Source: Pontiella desulfatans (GTDB lineage Bacteria; Verrucomicrobiota; Kiritimatiellia; Kiritimatiellales; Pontiellaceae). From it: a DNA stretch of 64,000 bases. The notes beneath the pieces were generated by a model. That model was not told where the DNA came from. It saw nothing but the letters and a program-made list of their open reading frames with translations, and ran no database searches. Both the position numbers and the translations under genes were made by a program. Of the stretch, positions 19,392-28,652 are shown piece by piece (position 1 is the stretch's first letter; the number at the start of each line of letters is the position of its first letter). The stretch lies in assembly GCF_900890425.1 (NCBI RefSeq), contig NZ_CAAHFG010000004.1:1036330-1100329 (forward strand), given 5' to 3'.

Positions 19392-20735
19392 ATGAATGGA
19401 AACAGACGCGGATTAATAAAAGGGATGATGATCATAGCCGTGGGTGTGGCTATGGGAATGGGCGCAGCGGAGTTTAAAACACCTGTTACATCGATCGACC
19501 TGCAGGATGGCGACACGCTTGTTTTTCTGGGCGACAGCATTACGCACCAGTGCCTCTACACGCAGTATGTGGAGGATTATTTTTATACCCGCTATCCGGA
19601 TCGCCGGATCCTTTTCCACAATGCGGGCGTCAGCGGCGACCGTGCGGCCGACGCGCTCGACCGTTTCGCCGAGGATGTTGCTCCGTTCGAACCGAAATAT
19701 ATTACGGTGCTGCTGGGCATGAACGACGGCAGTTATCAGCACTTTGATCTCGGGATTTTCAACACCTATGAAACGGGCATGACCGAGCTCGCCGACCGCA
19801 TGGACGCGCTCGGCGCGGTCGAAGTCTTTATGGGGCCGACGATGTATGATTCGCGCGTGGCCTCGGTCACGCCGCCGCACTGGCTGAAAGACCAGGAAAA
19901 GATTGCTCAGGCCAGGCACTATTACAACGCGGTGCTCGCATTTTATGGAACCTGGTTGCGCGACACCGCGGTGGAGCGCGGGGCGGGGTATGTGGATCTG
20001 CTCGGGCCGCTGAATTTCCACACCACCCAGCAGCGCCTTGAAGATCCGGCGTTTACCCTGATTCCGGATGCGGTTCATCCGGGGCCGGCCGGCCATGCGG
20101 TGATGGCGTTCGAGCTGCTCGAACAGATGAATGCCGACCGCTCGGTCAGCGGGATCAACGCATCCACGAAGCCGGATGGAAGCTGGCGGGTCGCCTCGCC
20201 GAATGGTGAGGTGTCGGACATATCCGGCGACGGCGCATCGCTTCGGTTCACTTTCAAGGCGCAGGCATTGCCGTGGGTGCTGCCGCCGGAAGCCACGCTC
20301 GGCTATGAAATTACAAAGTCCGGACATAAGATGAGCAATGAACATCTTTCCGTACGCGGGCTGAAACCCGGCAAATACAGTCTGAAAATCGACGGCATCG
20401 AAGTGGGGCACTACTCGCATGCCCAGCTCGGTTCCAAGGTGGAGCTGCAGAGCAACGAAAAGACGCCGCAATACCAGCAGGCGCTTGCGGTCGCGTTGCT
20501 CAACAAGGAGCGCAACGACAAGGCGGTTCATCCCCTGCGGGATCAATGGGGCGCCCGCAAAGGCAAGCGCCGCGAAAAACTGCAGGAAAAAGATCCCGAA
20601 GCCTATGCGCAGTTTTATTCGGCCTACGAGGCCGAGGTTGCCCACTTGCTGAACGTGAAGGCCGATTATGAAGAGCGCATTCACGAGCTCGCGCAACCAA
20701 GGGCGCGTGTCTATGAAATCAGTCCGGTAAAATAA
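19392..20735 (+). CDS. Secreted SGNH/GDSL-family esterase
   Basis: 447 residues; signal peptide (about 1-26), AAGGAG upstream of ATG 19392. SGNH blocks are visible: nucleophile Ser49 in FLGDSITHQ, the Gly in NAGVSGDRAAD, Asn in LLGMND and the Asp/His pair in IPDAVHPG. After the hydrolase domain (to about 260) come a beta-rich region and a charged helical tail (KGKRREKLQEKDPEAYAQF) of unknown role. SGNH enzymes deacetylate glycans or cleave other esters. Between sulfatase, GH30 and GH10 genes, an acetyl-xylan-esterase role is reasonable, but it is inferred from context only. Confidence 0.85.
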   Translation: MNGNRRGLIKGMMIIAVGVAMGMGAAEFKTPVTSIDLQDGDTLVFLGDSITHQCLYTQYVEDYFYTRYPDRRILFHNAGVSGDRAADALDRFAEDVAPFEPKYITVLLGMNDGSYQHFDLGIFNTYETGMTELADRMDALGAVEVFMGPTMYDSRVASVTPPHWLKDQEKIAQARHYYNAVLAFYGTWLRDTAVERGAGYVDLLGPLNFHTTQQRLEDPAFTLIPDAVHPGPAGHAVMAFELLEQMNADRSVSGINASTKPDGSWRVASPNGEVSDISGDGASLRFTFKAQALPWVLPPEATLGYEITKSGHKMSNEHLSVRGLKPGKYSLKIDGIEVGHYSHAQLGSKVELQSNEKTPQYQQALAVALLNKERNDKAVHPLRDQWGARKGKRREKLQEKDPEAYAQFYSAYEAEVAHLLNVKADYEERIHELAQPRARVYEISPVK

Positions 20736-20855
20736 CTATCGCCACGGATTCGCTCCCGTTTCATTTTTCAGGTTTTAGGCGTCAATAGTCGCGGTTTACG
20801 CGGCGCTGGGGTGCGCATACCATTGATGGCCTCAATAGAAACAGAACGAGCGGGT

Positions 20856-22562
20856 ATGAATATGAAAGGGTTACGGTATTTATCAATTGTTTTCATGGGG
20901 GCAGCGATTGCATCCGGCGTTCCGGTGCAGTCGGTATCGAAACCCAATGTGCTCTTCATTATGATCGACGACCTGCGTCCGCAGCTGGGTTGCTATGGGC
21001 ATACCGAAACCCTTTCCCCGAATATCGACCGACTGGCGAGTGAGGGCCTGCTGTTCAACCGCGCCCATGTGCAGGTGCCCGTCTGCGGCGCATCGCGCGC
21101 AAGTCTGTTGACCGGGCTTTATCCCACGGCGGATCGCTTTGTGACCTACTATACCAAAGCGCAGGAGGATGCGCCCGCCATACCGGACATCCCCGCCCAC
21201 ATGAAGGCGAATGGCTATACCACCATTTCAAACGGTAAGGTCTATCACCATGCCGACGATAATACCAACTCGTGGCACGAGATCCACAAGCCGAAGGACT
21301 TCCGCGTCTATCTCAAGCCGGAAAATCAGGGCAGGGAATGGGCAGAAATGGCGGCCTGGGAAGATGCCGATGTGCCGGACAATGCCTATCCCGGTGGAGC
21401 GCTGGCCGACAAGGTGATTAAAGACCTGCAGCGAGCCAAAAACGAAGGGACGCCTTTCTTTATTACCGCCGGGTTCACCAAGCCGCACCTGCCGTTTAAC
21501 GCACCCAAAAAATATTGGGACATGTATGACCCGGAAAGGCTCGCGCTGGCCGACAACCCGTTCGCCCCGAAAGACGCGCCTTCCAATGCCATTCATCAGT
21601 GGAACGAACTGCGCGACGGCTATGGCGGAATGCCGACCAACGGGCCGGTCTCCGATGCCGTTGCACGAAAACTGATTCATGGGTATTACGCCTGTGTGTC
21701 CTATACCGATGCGCAGGTCGGCAAGCTGCTCGACGAGCTGGAGCGGCTGGAACTGCGTGAGGATACGATTGTTGTTCTAATGGGAGACCACGGATGGCAG
21801 CTGGGCGAGCATGGACTTTGGTGCAAGCATGCTCTGTTCAACACCTCAACCTATACGCCGCTCATGATCAGCGCGCCCGGTTTCAAGCAAGGCCAGCGCA
21901 CGGATGCCCTGGTGGAGTTTGTGGACATCTATCCTTCACTTTGCGAGCTGGCCGGTCTTCCAAGGCCTGGACACCTGCAGGGAAAAAGTTTTGTTCCATT
22001 GCTCAACGAACCTTCCAGGGATTGGAAACAAGCGGTATTCAGTCGCTATCATGCCGGCGAATCGATCACGACGGATCGCTATTCCTACTCGGAGTGGTCT
22101 GATGGCAGCCGCATGCTGTACGACCATAGGAAGGATCCGGATGAAAATACGAACATTGCGGTTTTGCCGGAATATGCACAGCTCACCGAAAAACTTTCGC
22201 GGGAGCTGCAAAAGCACCGCGAAAAGGTTAAAGCCCTGGATCTGGCTTCCGGCCTTCGAAAAACCGAAAACGTTCCGCCGACCTGGAAGTCAAAGCGGTT
22301 CCAGCAGAAAGCTGCAACAGCCGGTCAGCCTTACATGAACTATATCAACTGGCGGGTTTCGGATGCCGATGGAGATGAGCTCAGCTACGCCAAGATCCGC
22401 GGGCCTGAATGGCTGACGGTCTCCAATGCAAAATTCGGAAAAATTGAAGGAACGCCGGCAGCTGATAACGTGGGGATCAATCTATTTGTGGTGAGTGTTT
22501 CAGATGGAGTCAATGCTCCGGTTGAGGCCACGATGGAATTGGATGTGCTGCCGGCGAAATAG
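20856..22562 (+). CDS. Family S1 sulfatase (iduronate-2-sulfatase-like) with C-terminal Ig-like domain
   Basis: 568 residues from ATG 20856, chosen because it gives a standard signal peptide; an in-frame ATG at 20811 would add 15 residues. Metal-binding IDDLRP follows the leader, and the formylglycine motif is CGASR with Cys77, the Ala-type variant. GKVYHHADD, TKPHLPF and LMGDHGWQLGEHG are further S1 landmarks, close to those of the sulfatase half of the 13941 fusion. Residues from about 480 form a cadherin/Ig-like module (INWRVSDADGDELSY). It should hydrolyse a sulfate ester of a glycan outside the inner membrane. It lies between the SGNH esterase and the GH10-sulfatase on the same strand. 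Confidence 0.93.
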   Translation: MNMKGLRYLSIVFMGAAIASGVPVQSVSKPNVLFIMIDDLRPQLGCYGHTETLSPNIDRLASEGLLFNRAHVQVPVCGASRASLLTGLYPTADRFVTYYTKAQEDAPAIPDIPAHMKANGYTTISNGKVYHHADDNTNSWHEIHKPKDFRVYLKPENQGREWAEMAAWEDADVPDNAYPGGALADKVIKDLQRAKNEGTPFFITAGFTKPHLPFNAPKKYWDMYDPERLALADNPFAPKDAPSNAIHQWNELRDGYGGMPTNGPVSDAVARKLIHGYYACVSYTDAQVGKLLDELERLELREDTIVVLMGDHGWQLGEHGLWCKHALFNTSTYTPLMISAPGFKQGQRTDALVEFVDIYPSLCELAGLPRPGHLQGKSFVPLLNEPSRDWKQAVFSRYHAGESITTDRYSYSEWSDGSRMLYDHRKDPDENTNIAVLPEYAQLTEKLSRELQKHREKVKALDLASGLRKTENVPPTWKSKRFQQKAATAGQPYMNYINWRVSDADGDELSYAKIRGPEWLTVSNAKFGKIEGTPAADNVGINLFVVSVSDGVNAPVEATMELDVLPAK

Positions 22563-22601
22563 CGCGATTTTTTTTAGTTAGGTTGGATCGAGAGAAAAAC
22601 C

Positions 22602-25277
22602 ATGAAGTCATATTTTATACAACTGCTCTGTGTCATCGGTGCCGTGTCTTGCGCATCCGCCGCCCCGCTGAAGGATGAATTTTCCGATGACTTCCTGATG
22701 GGAACGGCACTGGGGAGCCGCCATGTGAACCATCACTATCGGTATCCCATGCGGCAGGATGCAAAGGAGCTCGCCGTGGTGACCCGGGAGTTCAATTGCC
22801 TTACCGCCGAGAACCTGATGAAAATGGAATACCTCCAACCCCGGGAGGGCTTCTTCAACTTTGAGCAGGCCGATGAATTCATGGCCTTTGCCGAGGAGAA
22901 CGGCATGGCCGTCGTCGGCCATGCGTTGGTCTGGCATTCGCAGACACCGGATTGGCTGTTCAAAGACAAGTCCGGCAATCCGGTTTCGCGCGAGGTGCTC
23001 ATTGCGCGGATGCGCAACCACATTCACACGGTGGTCGGCCGCTACAAGGGCCGCATCAAATACTGGGATGTGGTCAACGAGGCCATCGATACCAAGATGG
23101 TGGTGGATGAAAGCCTTCCATTGGATGAAGAGGGAAACCCGCAAAAAAAACGAGTGGCTTTTTATCGCGATTCCCCATGGCTTCAGATCATTGGCGAAGA
23201 CTATATCGAACTCGCGTTCCGCTTTGCGCACGAAGCCGACCCGGGAGCCCGGTTGCTTTATAATGACTTCAGCATGACCGACCGGGCCAAGGTTGAATTT
23301 GCCGCCGGGATGGTGCAAGGCTTGAAAGCCCGGGGCGTCCCGATCGACGGCGTCGGGATGCAGGCGCACTGGCATTTGGATTATCCAGCGGTCGAGCAGC
23401 TGCAGGAGTCCATAGATATCCTGGCCGCAACCGGCGTGAAGCTCAGCATCACCGAACTCGACATCGGCGTGCTCCCGCGCGGAAACCATTATCAGGGAGC
23501 GGACGTAAGCCGGCGCGAGGAACTGCGCGCGGAACTCAACCCCTATACCAACGGGATCCCTGCGGAAATTCTCCGTGAGCAGGGCGAAAAATACCGTGCA
23601 TTATTCGAGGTGTTCCGCAAAAACCGGGAGCATCTTGAGCGGGTGACCGTTTGGGGCGTCTCGGATAAAGATAGCTGGAAAAATAACTGGCCGGTGCCGG
23701 GCCGAACGGCGGCCCCGTTGCTGTTCGACGCCAACTACCAACCCAAGCCCGCCTACTATGCGCTGCAGAAGCCCAGCATGGTCGTCATCATCTGCGACGA
23801 CCTCAACGACTCCATCGCAGGCATGGGTGGACACCCGCAGGCGAAGACGCCGAACATCGACCGCTTGATGGAGCGCGGTGTGCGTTTCGAAAACGCCGCC
23901 TCCAACTGCCCCCTGTGCGGGCCGTCGCGCGCCAGCCTCTGGAGCGGGCTGCTTCCGACCTCGACCGGCTACTATGGCTCCAACCAGCAGGCCAATCATT
24001 GGCGGAAAAATCCGGTGCTCAAGGAAGCGCCCACCCTGTTCGAACATTTCACGCGCAACGGCTACCGAAACTTTTCCACCGGCAAGATCCACCACAACGG
24101 CCATGAGGAGCTTTCGATCTTCCAGAATCCGGATGGTTTCCCGGGCTTTGGAAGCAAACCTAACTTCGGGCCGATTCCAAACGATGGAAAACCGAAAAAC
24201 CTGCGCAACGGCGTACTGCCCCCGTGGATGCCGGCAAAGCTGCGCAAGGAAGGTGGGTGGGGCGACGGCTTCGGCCCCGTTCAGGATCTGAAACCCTACG
24301 GCGCGGAGTATGGCTGGACGATGTTTTATTCCGGCGAGCCGTGGGAGTTCCGCAACGGCCACGACCGCGATCCCATGCCGGACGAAATGCATGCCGCCGA
24401 GGCCGTCAAGTTCCTCAAACAAAACCACGAAGCCCCGTTCCTGCTGACGGTCGGTTTCACGCGCCCGCATTCCCCGTGGTATGCACCGCAGGAATATTTC
24501 GATCAGTTTCCGCTCGAAACCATCGAACTTGCGCCCATCCTGAAAAACGACACCGACGACTGCGCAAAGATTCTTGTTGAGCAGAACGACATCGCCCAGC
24601 CATGGGGCTGGCAGAAATACAGGAAGATCATGGAAAACGGCGGCGAGCAACAGCTGCGCCAATGGACGCAGGCCTATCTCGCCTGCGTGGCGTTTGTCGA
24701 CGATCAGGCGGGAAAGATTCTCGATGCGCTGGATGAAAGCCCCTATGCCTGCAACACGCTGGTCATCCTCACCAGCGACCACGGCTACCACATGGGCGAA
24801 AAGGAATACCTGTTCAAATATTCCCCGTGGGAGGAGAGCGTCCGCATCCCGCTGGTGGTTGCCGGCCCGGGCGTGGCCACCAACCTGGCCTGCTCAACTC
24901 CGGTCTCGCTGATCGATCTTTACCCGACCTTTACCGACTATGCCCGTATGCCGCCGCCCCCGCGGCTCGACGGTTTTTCGCTGCGCCCCCTGCTGGAAGA
25001 TCCAGCGGCTGGAAAATGGGCCGGCCCGGCCTTTTCCCTCGCGGCGTCCGCCTCCAAGGTTCCGGTCGAGCAGAACGTTCCCGCCAAGGCGTCCGACCAG
25101 CATTTCAGCCTGCGCACCGAGCGCTACCGCTACATCCGCTGCCGCAACGGCGAGGAAGAGCTCTACGACCACCGGAACGATCCCAACGAATGGATCAACC
25201 TCGCCGGGAATCCGGAATTCGGGCAGGAGCTCGCCTCGTTGCGGGAAAAACTTGAACAAGCGGTTCCGCAGGATTGA
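22602..25277 (+). CDS. GH10 xylanase / S1 sulfatase fusion
   Basis: 891 residues, signal peptide about 1-20. Residues 25-390 are a complete GH10 domain: ENLMKMEYLQP, HALVWHSQTPDW, acid/base Glu160 in WDVVNEAID and nucleophile Glu285 in ITELDIG. Residues 395-885 form a sulfatase with CDDLND metal ligands, the formylglycine motif CGPSR at Cys439, TRPHSPWYAP and LTSDHGYHMGEK. The join is almost seamless (KPAYYALQKPSMVVIICDD). The protein should cleave beta-1,4-xylan and desulfate the same or a neighbouring sugar. No carbohydrate-binding module is present. It is convergent with the next sulfatase, with 7 bp between stops. Confidence 0.95.
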   Translation: MKSYFIQLLCVIGAVSCASAAPLKDEFSDDFLMGTALGSRHVNHHYRYPMRQDAKELAVVTREFNCLTAENLMKMEYLQPREGFFNFEQADEFMAFAEENGMAVVGHALVWHSQTPDWLFKDKSGNPVSREVLIARMRNHIHTVVGRYKGRIKYWDVVNEAIDTKMVVDESLPLDEEGNPQKKRVAFYRDSPWLQIIGEDYIELAFRFAHEADPGARLLYNDFSMTDRAKVEFAAGMVQGLKARGVPIDGVGMQAHWHLDYPAVEQLQESIDILAATGVKLSITELDIGVLPRGNHYQGADVSRREELRAELNPYTNGIPAEILREQGEKYRALFEVFRKNREHLERVTVWGVSDKDSWKNNWPVPGRTAAPLLFDANYQPKPAYYALQKPSMVVIICDDLNDSIAGMGGHPQAKTPNIDRLMERGVRFENAASNCPLCGPSRASLWSGLLPTSTGYYGSNQQANHWRKNPVLKEAPTLFEHFTRNGYRNFSTGKIHHNGHEELSIFQNPDGFPGFGSKPNFGPIPNDGKPKNLRNGVLPPWMPAKLRKEGGWGDGFGPVQDLKPYGAEYGWTMFYSGEPWEFRNGHDRDPMPDEMHAAEAVKFLKQNHEAPFLLTVGFTRPHSPWYAPQEYFDQFPLETIELAPILKNDTDDCAKILVEQNDIAQPWGWQKYRKIMENGGEQQLRQWTQAYLACVAFVDDQAGKILDALDESPYACNTLVILTSDHGYHMGEKEYLFKYSPWEESVRIPLVVAGPGVATNLACSTPVSLIDLYPTFTDYARMPPPPRLDGFSLRPLLEDPAAGKWAGPAFSLAASASKVPVEQNVPAKASDQHFSLRTERYRYIRCRNGEEELYDHRNDPNEWINLAGNPEFGQELASLREKLEQAVPQD

Positions 25278-25284
25278 ACCGCAG

Positions 25285-26877
25285 TTAGTTGCCGTCGAAT
25301 TTTGAAACGTCTTCGAAGAACCGGCCTTCGTCGATGAGGCGCGGGTCGCCGGTGGCCTTCATTTCCGCGAGCAGTTGTTTCTGGAGCCTTGCAACGACTT
25401 CCCGGTATTCGGGATTGTCCGCGAGGTTGTTCATCTGGAACGGATCCTTTTGCACATCGAAGAGCTCCAGGCGCGGGCGCTTGCCATAGGCGTGCTGGAA
25501 ATAGGTCTGCCACTTGGGGTCGTTGCGATGCTCGACGATCCACGCCTTGGCCGGCCCGGCATCTTCGTCGGGAAGGGTGGCGAAGGTGTTGTTTTCCAGC
25601 TTGTCGGAGGAGGGGGCCTTCCCGTTGTCCAGATCGAAGGGGTCGCCCAGCGGATAGCGGTCGGGCCGGAAGTTGATGACCAACAGGAATTCCCGGGTGC
25701 GGATGGCGCGCTGGGGGTAGGGCAGGTTTCCGGCGCGGGCCTTCCGGACGTGCCGCTCGCGGCCGATGTAGACCCCGGTGCGGGCGGGGTCGACCCATCC
25801 GTCTTTTTCGGCCGCCAAAACCGGCCAGAGTGTTTTCGCGGTCATCACCGACGGAACATCAACCTGGCCCGCCTCCAGGAAGGTGGGCGCCAGGTCCGGC
25901 AGCGAAACAAAGTCGTTCACCACGCGGCCGCCCCCGATGCCCGGGCCGGAGAGCGCGAGCGAAACCTGCGTGCCGAAGTCGTAGAGGTTGCATTTCCCAT
26001 GCGGGAACCCCGGCGCGCCGTGGTCGCCCGAGATGGCAATGATGGTGTTTTCAAATTTGCCGCTCCGCTTGAGTTCTTCAATCAGCACGCCGATGGCTGC
26101 ATCGAACGCCTGTGCTTCGCCGAGGTAGTCGGCGAAATCCTGCCGCACCTCATGGACGTCCGGCAGGAAGGGGGGCATCTTGCCCTTCAGGCTGTCGGGA
26201 TCAATGTTCCACAGTTTCTTGCCGGAACCCTTGATCCACTTGCGGTGCACGTTGGTGGGGCCGAACCAAAACGCGAACGGCTTGCCTTGGCCGCGCGTTT
26301 CCAGGAAACTGCGGAAGTTGCCGCGGGCTTCGTCGAGCAGGGCCGCTTTGGCCTCTTCAACCGTTGAACCCTTTTTGATCAGTGCGGTTGCGGTTTGGGA
26401 AAACGAGTTGAAGCGTTTCCCGGCCTGCTCAAACCGGGTTCTTTTTTCGCCGATCGGAGCGTTGAGCGGGGTTCCCGGCGCCCACACCTTGTAGGAATAG
26501 CCAATGTCGTATCCGCCCGCCTCCAGCAGCAGCGGCCAGCTCGGGATCTTCGAATCCCACGTGGCGCCCTGCAGGATGGCGCCATTTCCCGTCCGCCAGA
26601 AATGCTGCCCCGAAAGCAGCGAGCTGCGGCACGGCGTGCACGAGGGCGAGTTGACGTAGGCATTCAGGAACAACACCCCGGCTTCCGCCACCCGGTCGAA
26701 GTTCGGTGTCGAAACGGTATCGTTCATCGAGCCGGGCCCCTCGACCTTGGCGTAGGCGCTCGCATGCCGTCCCCAGTCGTCGGCAAACAAAAACAGAATG
26801 TTGGGCCGTTGCGCCGAATGGGATCCGGTTGCGGCGGCAAGAAGCAGGGCGGCGAGGGAGGACAGATGCATTTTCAT
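25285..26877 (-). CDS. Secreted S1 sulfatase (heparan N-sulfatase-like subgroup)
   Basis: 530 residues from ATG 26877, which opens a signal peptide ([21 protein letters not shown]); the frame is open much further upstream but codes nothing plausible. Landmarks are [11 protein letters not shown] near the N-terminus, the formylglycine motif CTPCR at Cys80, TNVHRKW and [12 protein letters not shown] (written [14 protein letters not shown] in the protein). The arrangement resembles bacterial homologues of N-sulfoglucosamine sulfohydrolase, though the substrate cannot be deduced. It is the only minus-strand member of the polysaccharide locus. No good Shine-Dalgarno precedes the ATG. It borders the IS30-type element. 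Confidence 0.9.
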   Translation of the reverse strand: MKMHLSSLAALLLAAATGSHSAQRPNILFLFADDWGRHASAYAKVEGPGSMNDTVSTPNFDRVAEAGVLFLNAYVNSPSCTPCRSSLLSGQHFWRTGNGAILQGATWDSKIPSWPLLLEAGGYDIGYSYKVWAPGTPLNAPIGEKRTRFEQAGKRFNSFSQTATALIKKGSTVEEAKAALLDEARGNFRSFLETRGQGKPFAFWFGPTNVHRKWIKGSGKKLWNIDPDSLKGKMPPFLPDVHEVRQDFADYLGEAQAFDAAIGVLIEELKRSGKFENTIIAISGDHGAPGFPHGKCNLYDFGTQVSLALSGPGIGGGRVVNDFVSLPDLAPTFLEAGQVDVPSVMTAKTLWPVLAAEKDGWVDPARTGVYIGRERHVRKARAGNLPYPQRAIRTREFLLVINFRPDRYPLGDPFDLDNGKAPSSDKLENNTFATLPDEDAGPAKAWIVEHRNDPKWQTYFQHAYGKRPRLELFDVQKDPFQMNNLADNPEYREVVARLQKQLLAEMKATGDPRLIDEGRFFEDVSKFDGN

Positions 26878-26950
26878 GGAAACACTATAAAGGGGCCGCG
26901 GCTCGCCCCGCGACTTTTTTTTGCCGAATAACGCGGGTGGATCATGCGGG

Positions 26951-27674
26951 GTAGACTGTAAATCAAACTGTCCGAAATTGGAGCGAGAAGAACCCCATGC
27001 CAGAATGAACCTTATTCTACATCGACCAAAACGAAGAAAAGGAGCATCGGCATGGGGCAGAAGGAAAGTAGCAACAACGACCGCAAGGGCAAACATTTGA
27101 GCTGGGAAGAACGCATCCAGATAGAGACCCTCCATAGGGAGGGATACTCCGAAAAGGACATCGGCGAACGTCTTGGCCGCTCTCATGAAGGCGCAGTGCT
27201 TGGAGTATGCGGTTTGCGAGAAAACCATCTATAACCTGATCGACGCGCAGAAGGTGCCCGGCGTGACCAATGAGTCGCTATGGGAGAAGCGCAAGCGCAA
27301 GAAGGGCCGCAAGTCGTTGTGCCGACAGCGCAAGTGCGCCGTGGATCCCGGCCATGGCATAGGTGATCGCCCGCAGGAAGCCGAAGAACGGCAGGTGGCC
27401 GGGCTCTGGGAGATCGACCCGGTCTTTGGCGGCAAGGGCAAGGGAACGGCCGTCCTGCTCACCCTCACCGAACGAAAGACCCGCAAGCAGATCATCCGCA
27501 AGCTAAAGGACAGGACGGAGAAGGCCGTTGCCCGCAAGCAGGTCCAGAAGATCGAGGACGGGATAAACAACTATCCGCGCAGGATATTGGATTTTGAAAC
27601 CGCAGAGGAACGGTTCATTCAGGAGCTGTCGGCATGAGGCGCGAAAAAAACGGACAGTTTGATTTATAGTCTAC
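26951..27674. mobile_element. Internally deleted IS30-type element with near-perfect terminal inverted repeats
   Basis: The 24-bp ends at 26951-26974 and 27651-27674 are inverted copies with one mismatch (GTAGACTGTAAATC.. against GTAGACTATAAATC..). Between them lies a broken IS30-type transposase. At 724 bp the element is well short of the usual length of about 1.1 kb. I see no clear target-site duplication. The ends are far better conserved than the coding part, so it could still be moved by a full-length relative elsewhere in the genome. Confidence 0.85.
27052..27637 (+). pseudogene. IS30-family transposase remnant
   Basis: The first frame (27052-27234) gives the N-terminal helix-turn-helix region [19 protein letters not shown], then runs out of register at about 27190. 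A second frame (27173-27637) continues with [30 protein letters not shown] and TLTERKTRK, which match the catalytic-core start of IS30 transposases. Most of the DDE domain between ILDF and the C-terminus is missing. A frameshift and at least two internal deletions therefore inactivate it. It lies inside the terminal repeats described for this element. Confidence 0.85.
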
Positions 27675-27691
27675 CAATGGCCTTCGGGCGG

Positions 27692-28255
27692 CTAGAAGAC
27701 CAGCAGATCCTTCGGGGAGCCGATGCCGAAAAGGCGGTCGGAAATATCGCCCAGCGCCCCTAGGGTTTCGCTCGAGAGCAGGCCAAGGATTTCATCGACG
27801 GCCTCGCCCGAGATCATGTAGGGGGCGCCGTTGAAGATCAGATCCTGGTCGATGCAGAATCCGTAGATCTGGTATTCGCCGCACTCCTCCGGGGGATAAC
27901 CCTTCACCATGCAGTGGCCGAGCCAGCGCTCGTGGCGGGTTCCGAATTTTTCCAGTAGTTGGGCGGGGCGGTGCTCGAGGTCGACGTTTTCGGCGAAATA
28001 GCTGCGGATGCGCCGGGTGCTCTCCTCCGAAAGGTTCTCCAAGCACTGGAAATGGCACTGCAGGCAGATGGCGTGCTCGAACAGGGTTTCGCCATCCTGG
28101 AATGCTTTTTCGATCACATAGTTGGTGCCCGGTTCCATCAGCTCGCGGTGGCACAGGCTGCAATGGCTGATCGGCTTGCCGGTCTCGAACGACCAGAAGA
28201 TTTCCGGAACCGGGATATAGTCATCATAAACAATCATGCGGTATGGATAACACAA
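27692..28255 (-). CDS. Hypothetical protein with zinc-ribbon-like cysteine pairs
   Basis: 187 residues, start at ATG 28255 or 28237. I do not recognise the family. Visible features are two cysteine pairs, CSLC near residue 32 and CLQC near residue 65, spaced as in a treble-clef or zinc-ribbon fold, and further Cys/His in the central part (LGHCMVKGY, EECGEYQIYGFC). There is no signal peptide or membrane segment. It sits between the IS30-type remnant and the disrupted GIY-YIG gene. The next 273 bp (28256-28528) hold no supported gene. Confidence 0.6.
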   Translation of the reverse strand: MCYPYRMIVYDDYIPVPEIFWSFETGKPISHCSLCHRELMEPGTNYVIEKAFQDGETLFEHAICLQCHFQCLENLSEESTRRIRSYFAENVDLEHRPAQLLEKFGTRHERWLGHCMVKGYPPEECGEYQIYGFCIDQDLIFNGAPYMISGEAVDEILGLLSSETLGALGDISDRLFGIGSPKDLLVF

Positions 28256-28652
28256 TTCAACCGCCTTGAACAGAGGCCGCGCCGTAAATGAATGCGTTTT
28301 TTCCGCCGAACTTCAGGGTATACGTACCGAGGAAAGCTTTGTAGTTGGTCATTTCGATAGACTGAATCTTCCTGCCACCCGCTGTCACCAAAGAGTTTTT
28401 TCAGATGCTCATTACCGCGACGAAGAATACCTCCACCTGAAGATCTACGACCTACCTCATCTGGCAACGCGACGGGACCTGTGAGACGCACTTCCGAGAA
28501 GAACCGGAATTTTCTTCTTTGGAATGAATTACCACAAGCGCTTTTTGGCGAAGGCGCGGCCCGAACCGGATTTAAGATAGGCCTCAAATGCTGCAGATTG
28601 CTCTCGTGAAGAAAAAGCAAGATAGGTCACGAATTCCCATGGCTTGTATCCT

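Noticed and set aside
28266-28484. Small plus-strand gene between the zinc-ribbon-like gene and the GIY-YIG remnant
   Set aside because: No Shine-Dalgarno, no recognisable sequence, and it lies opposite the tail of the disrupted gene region.
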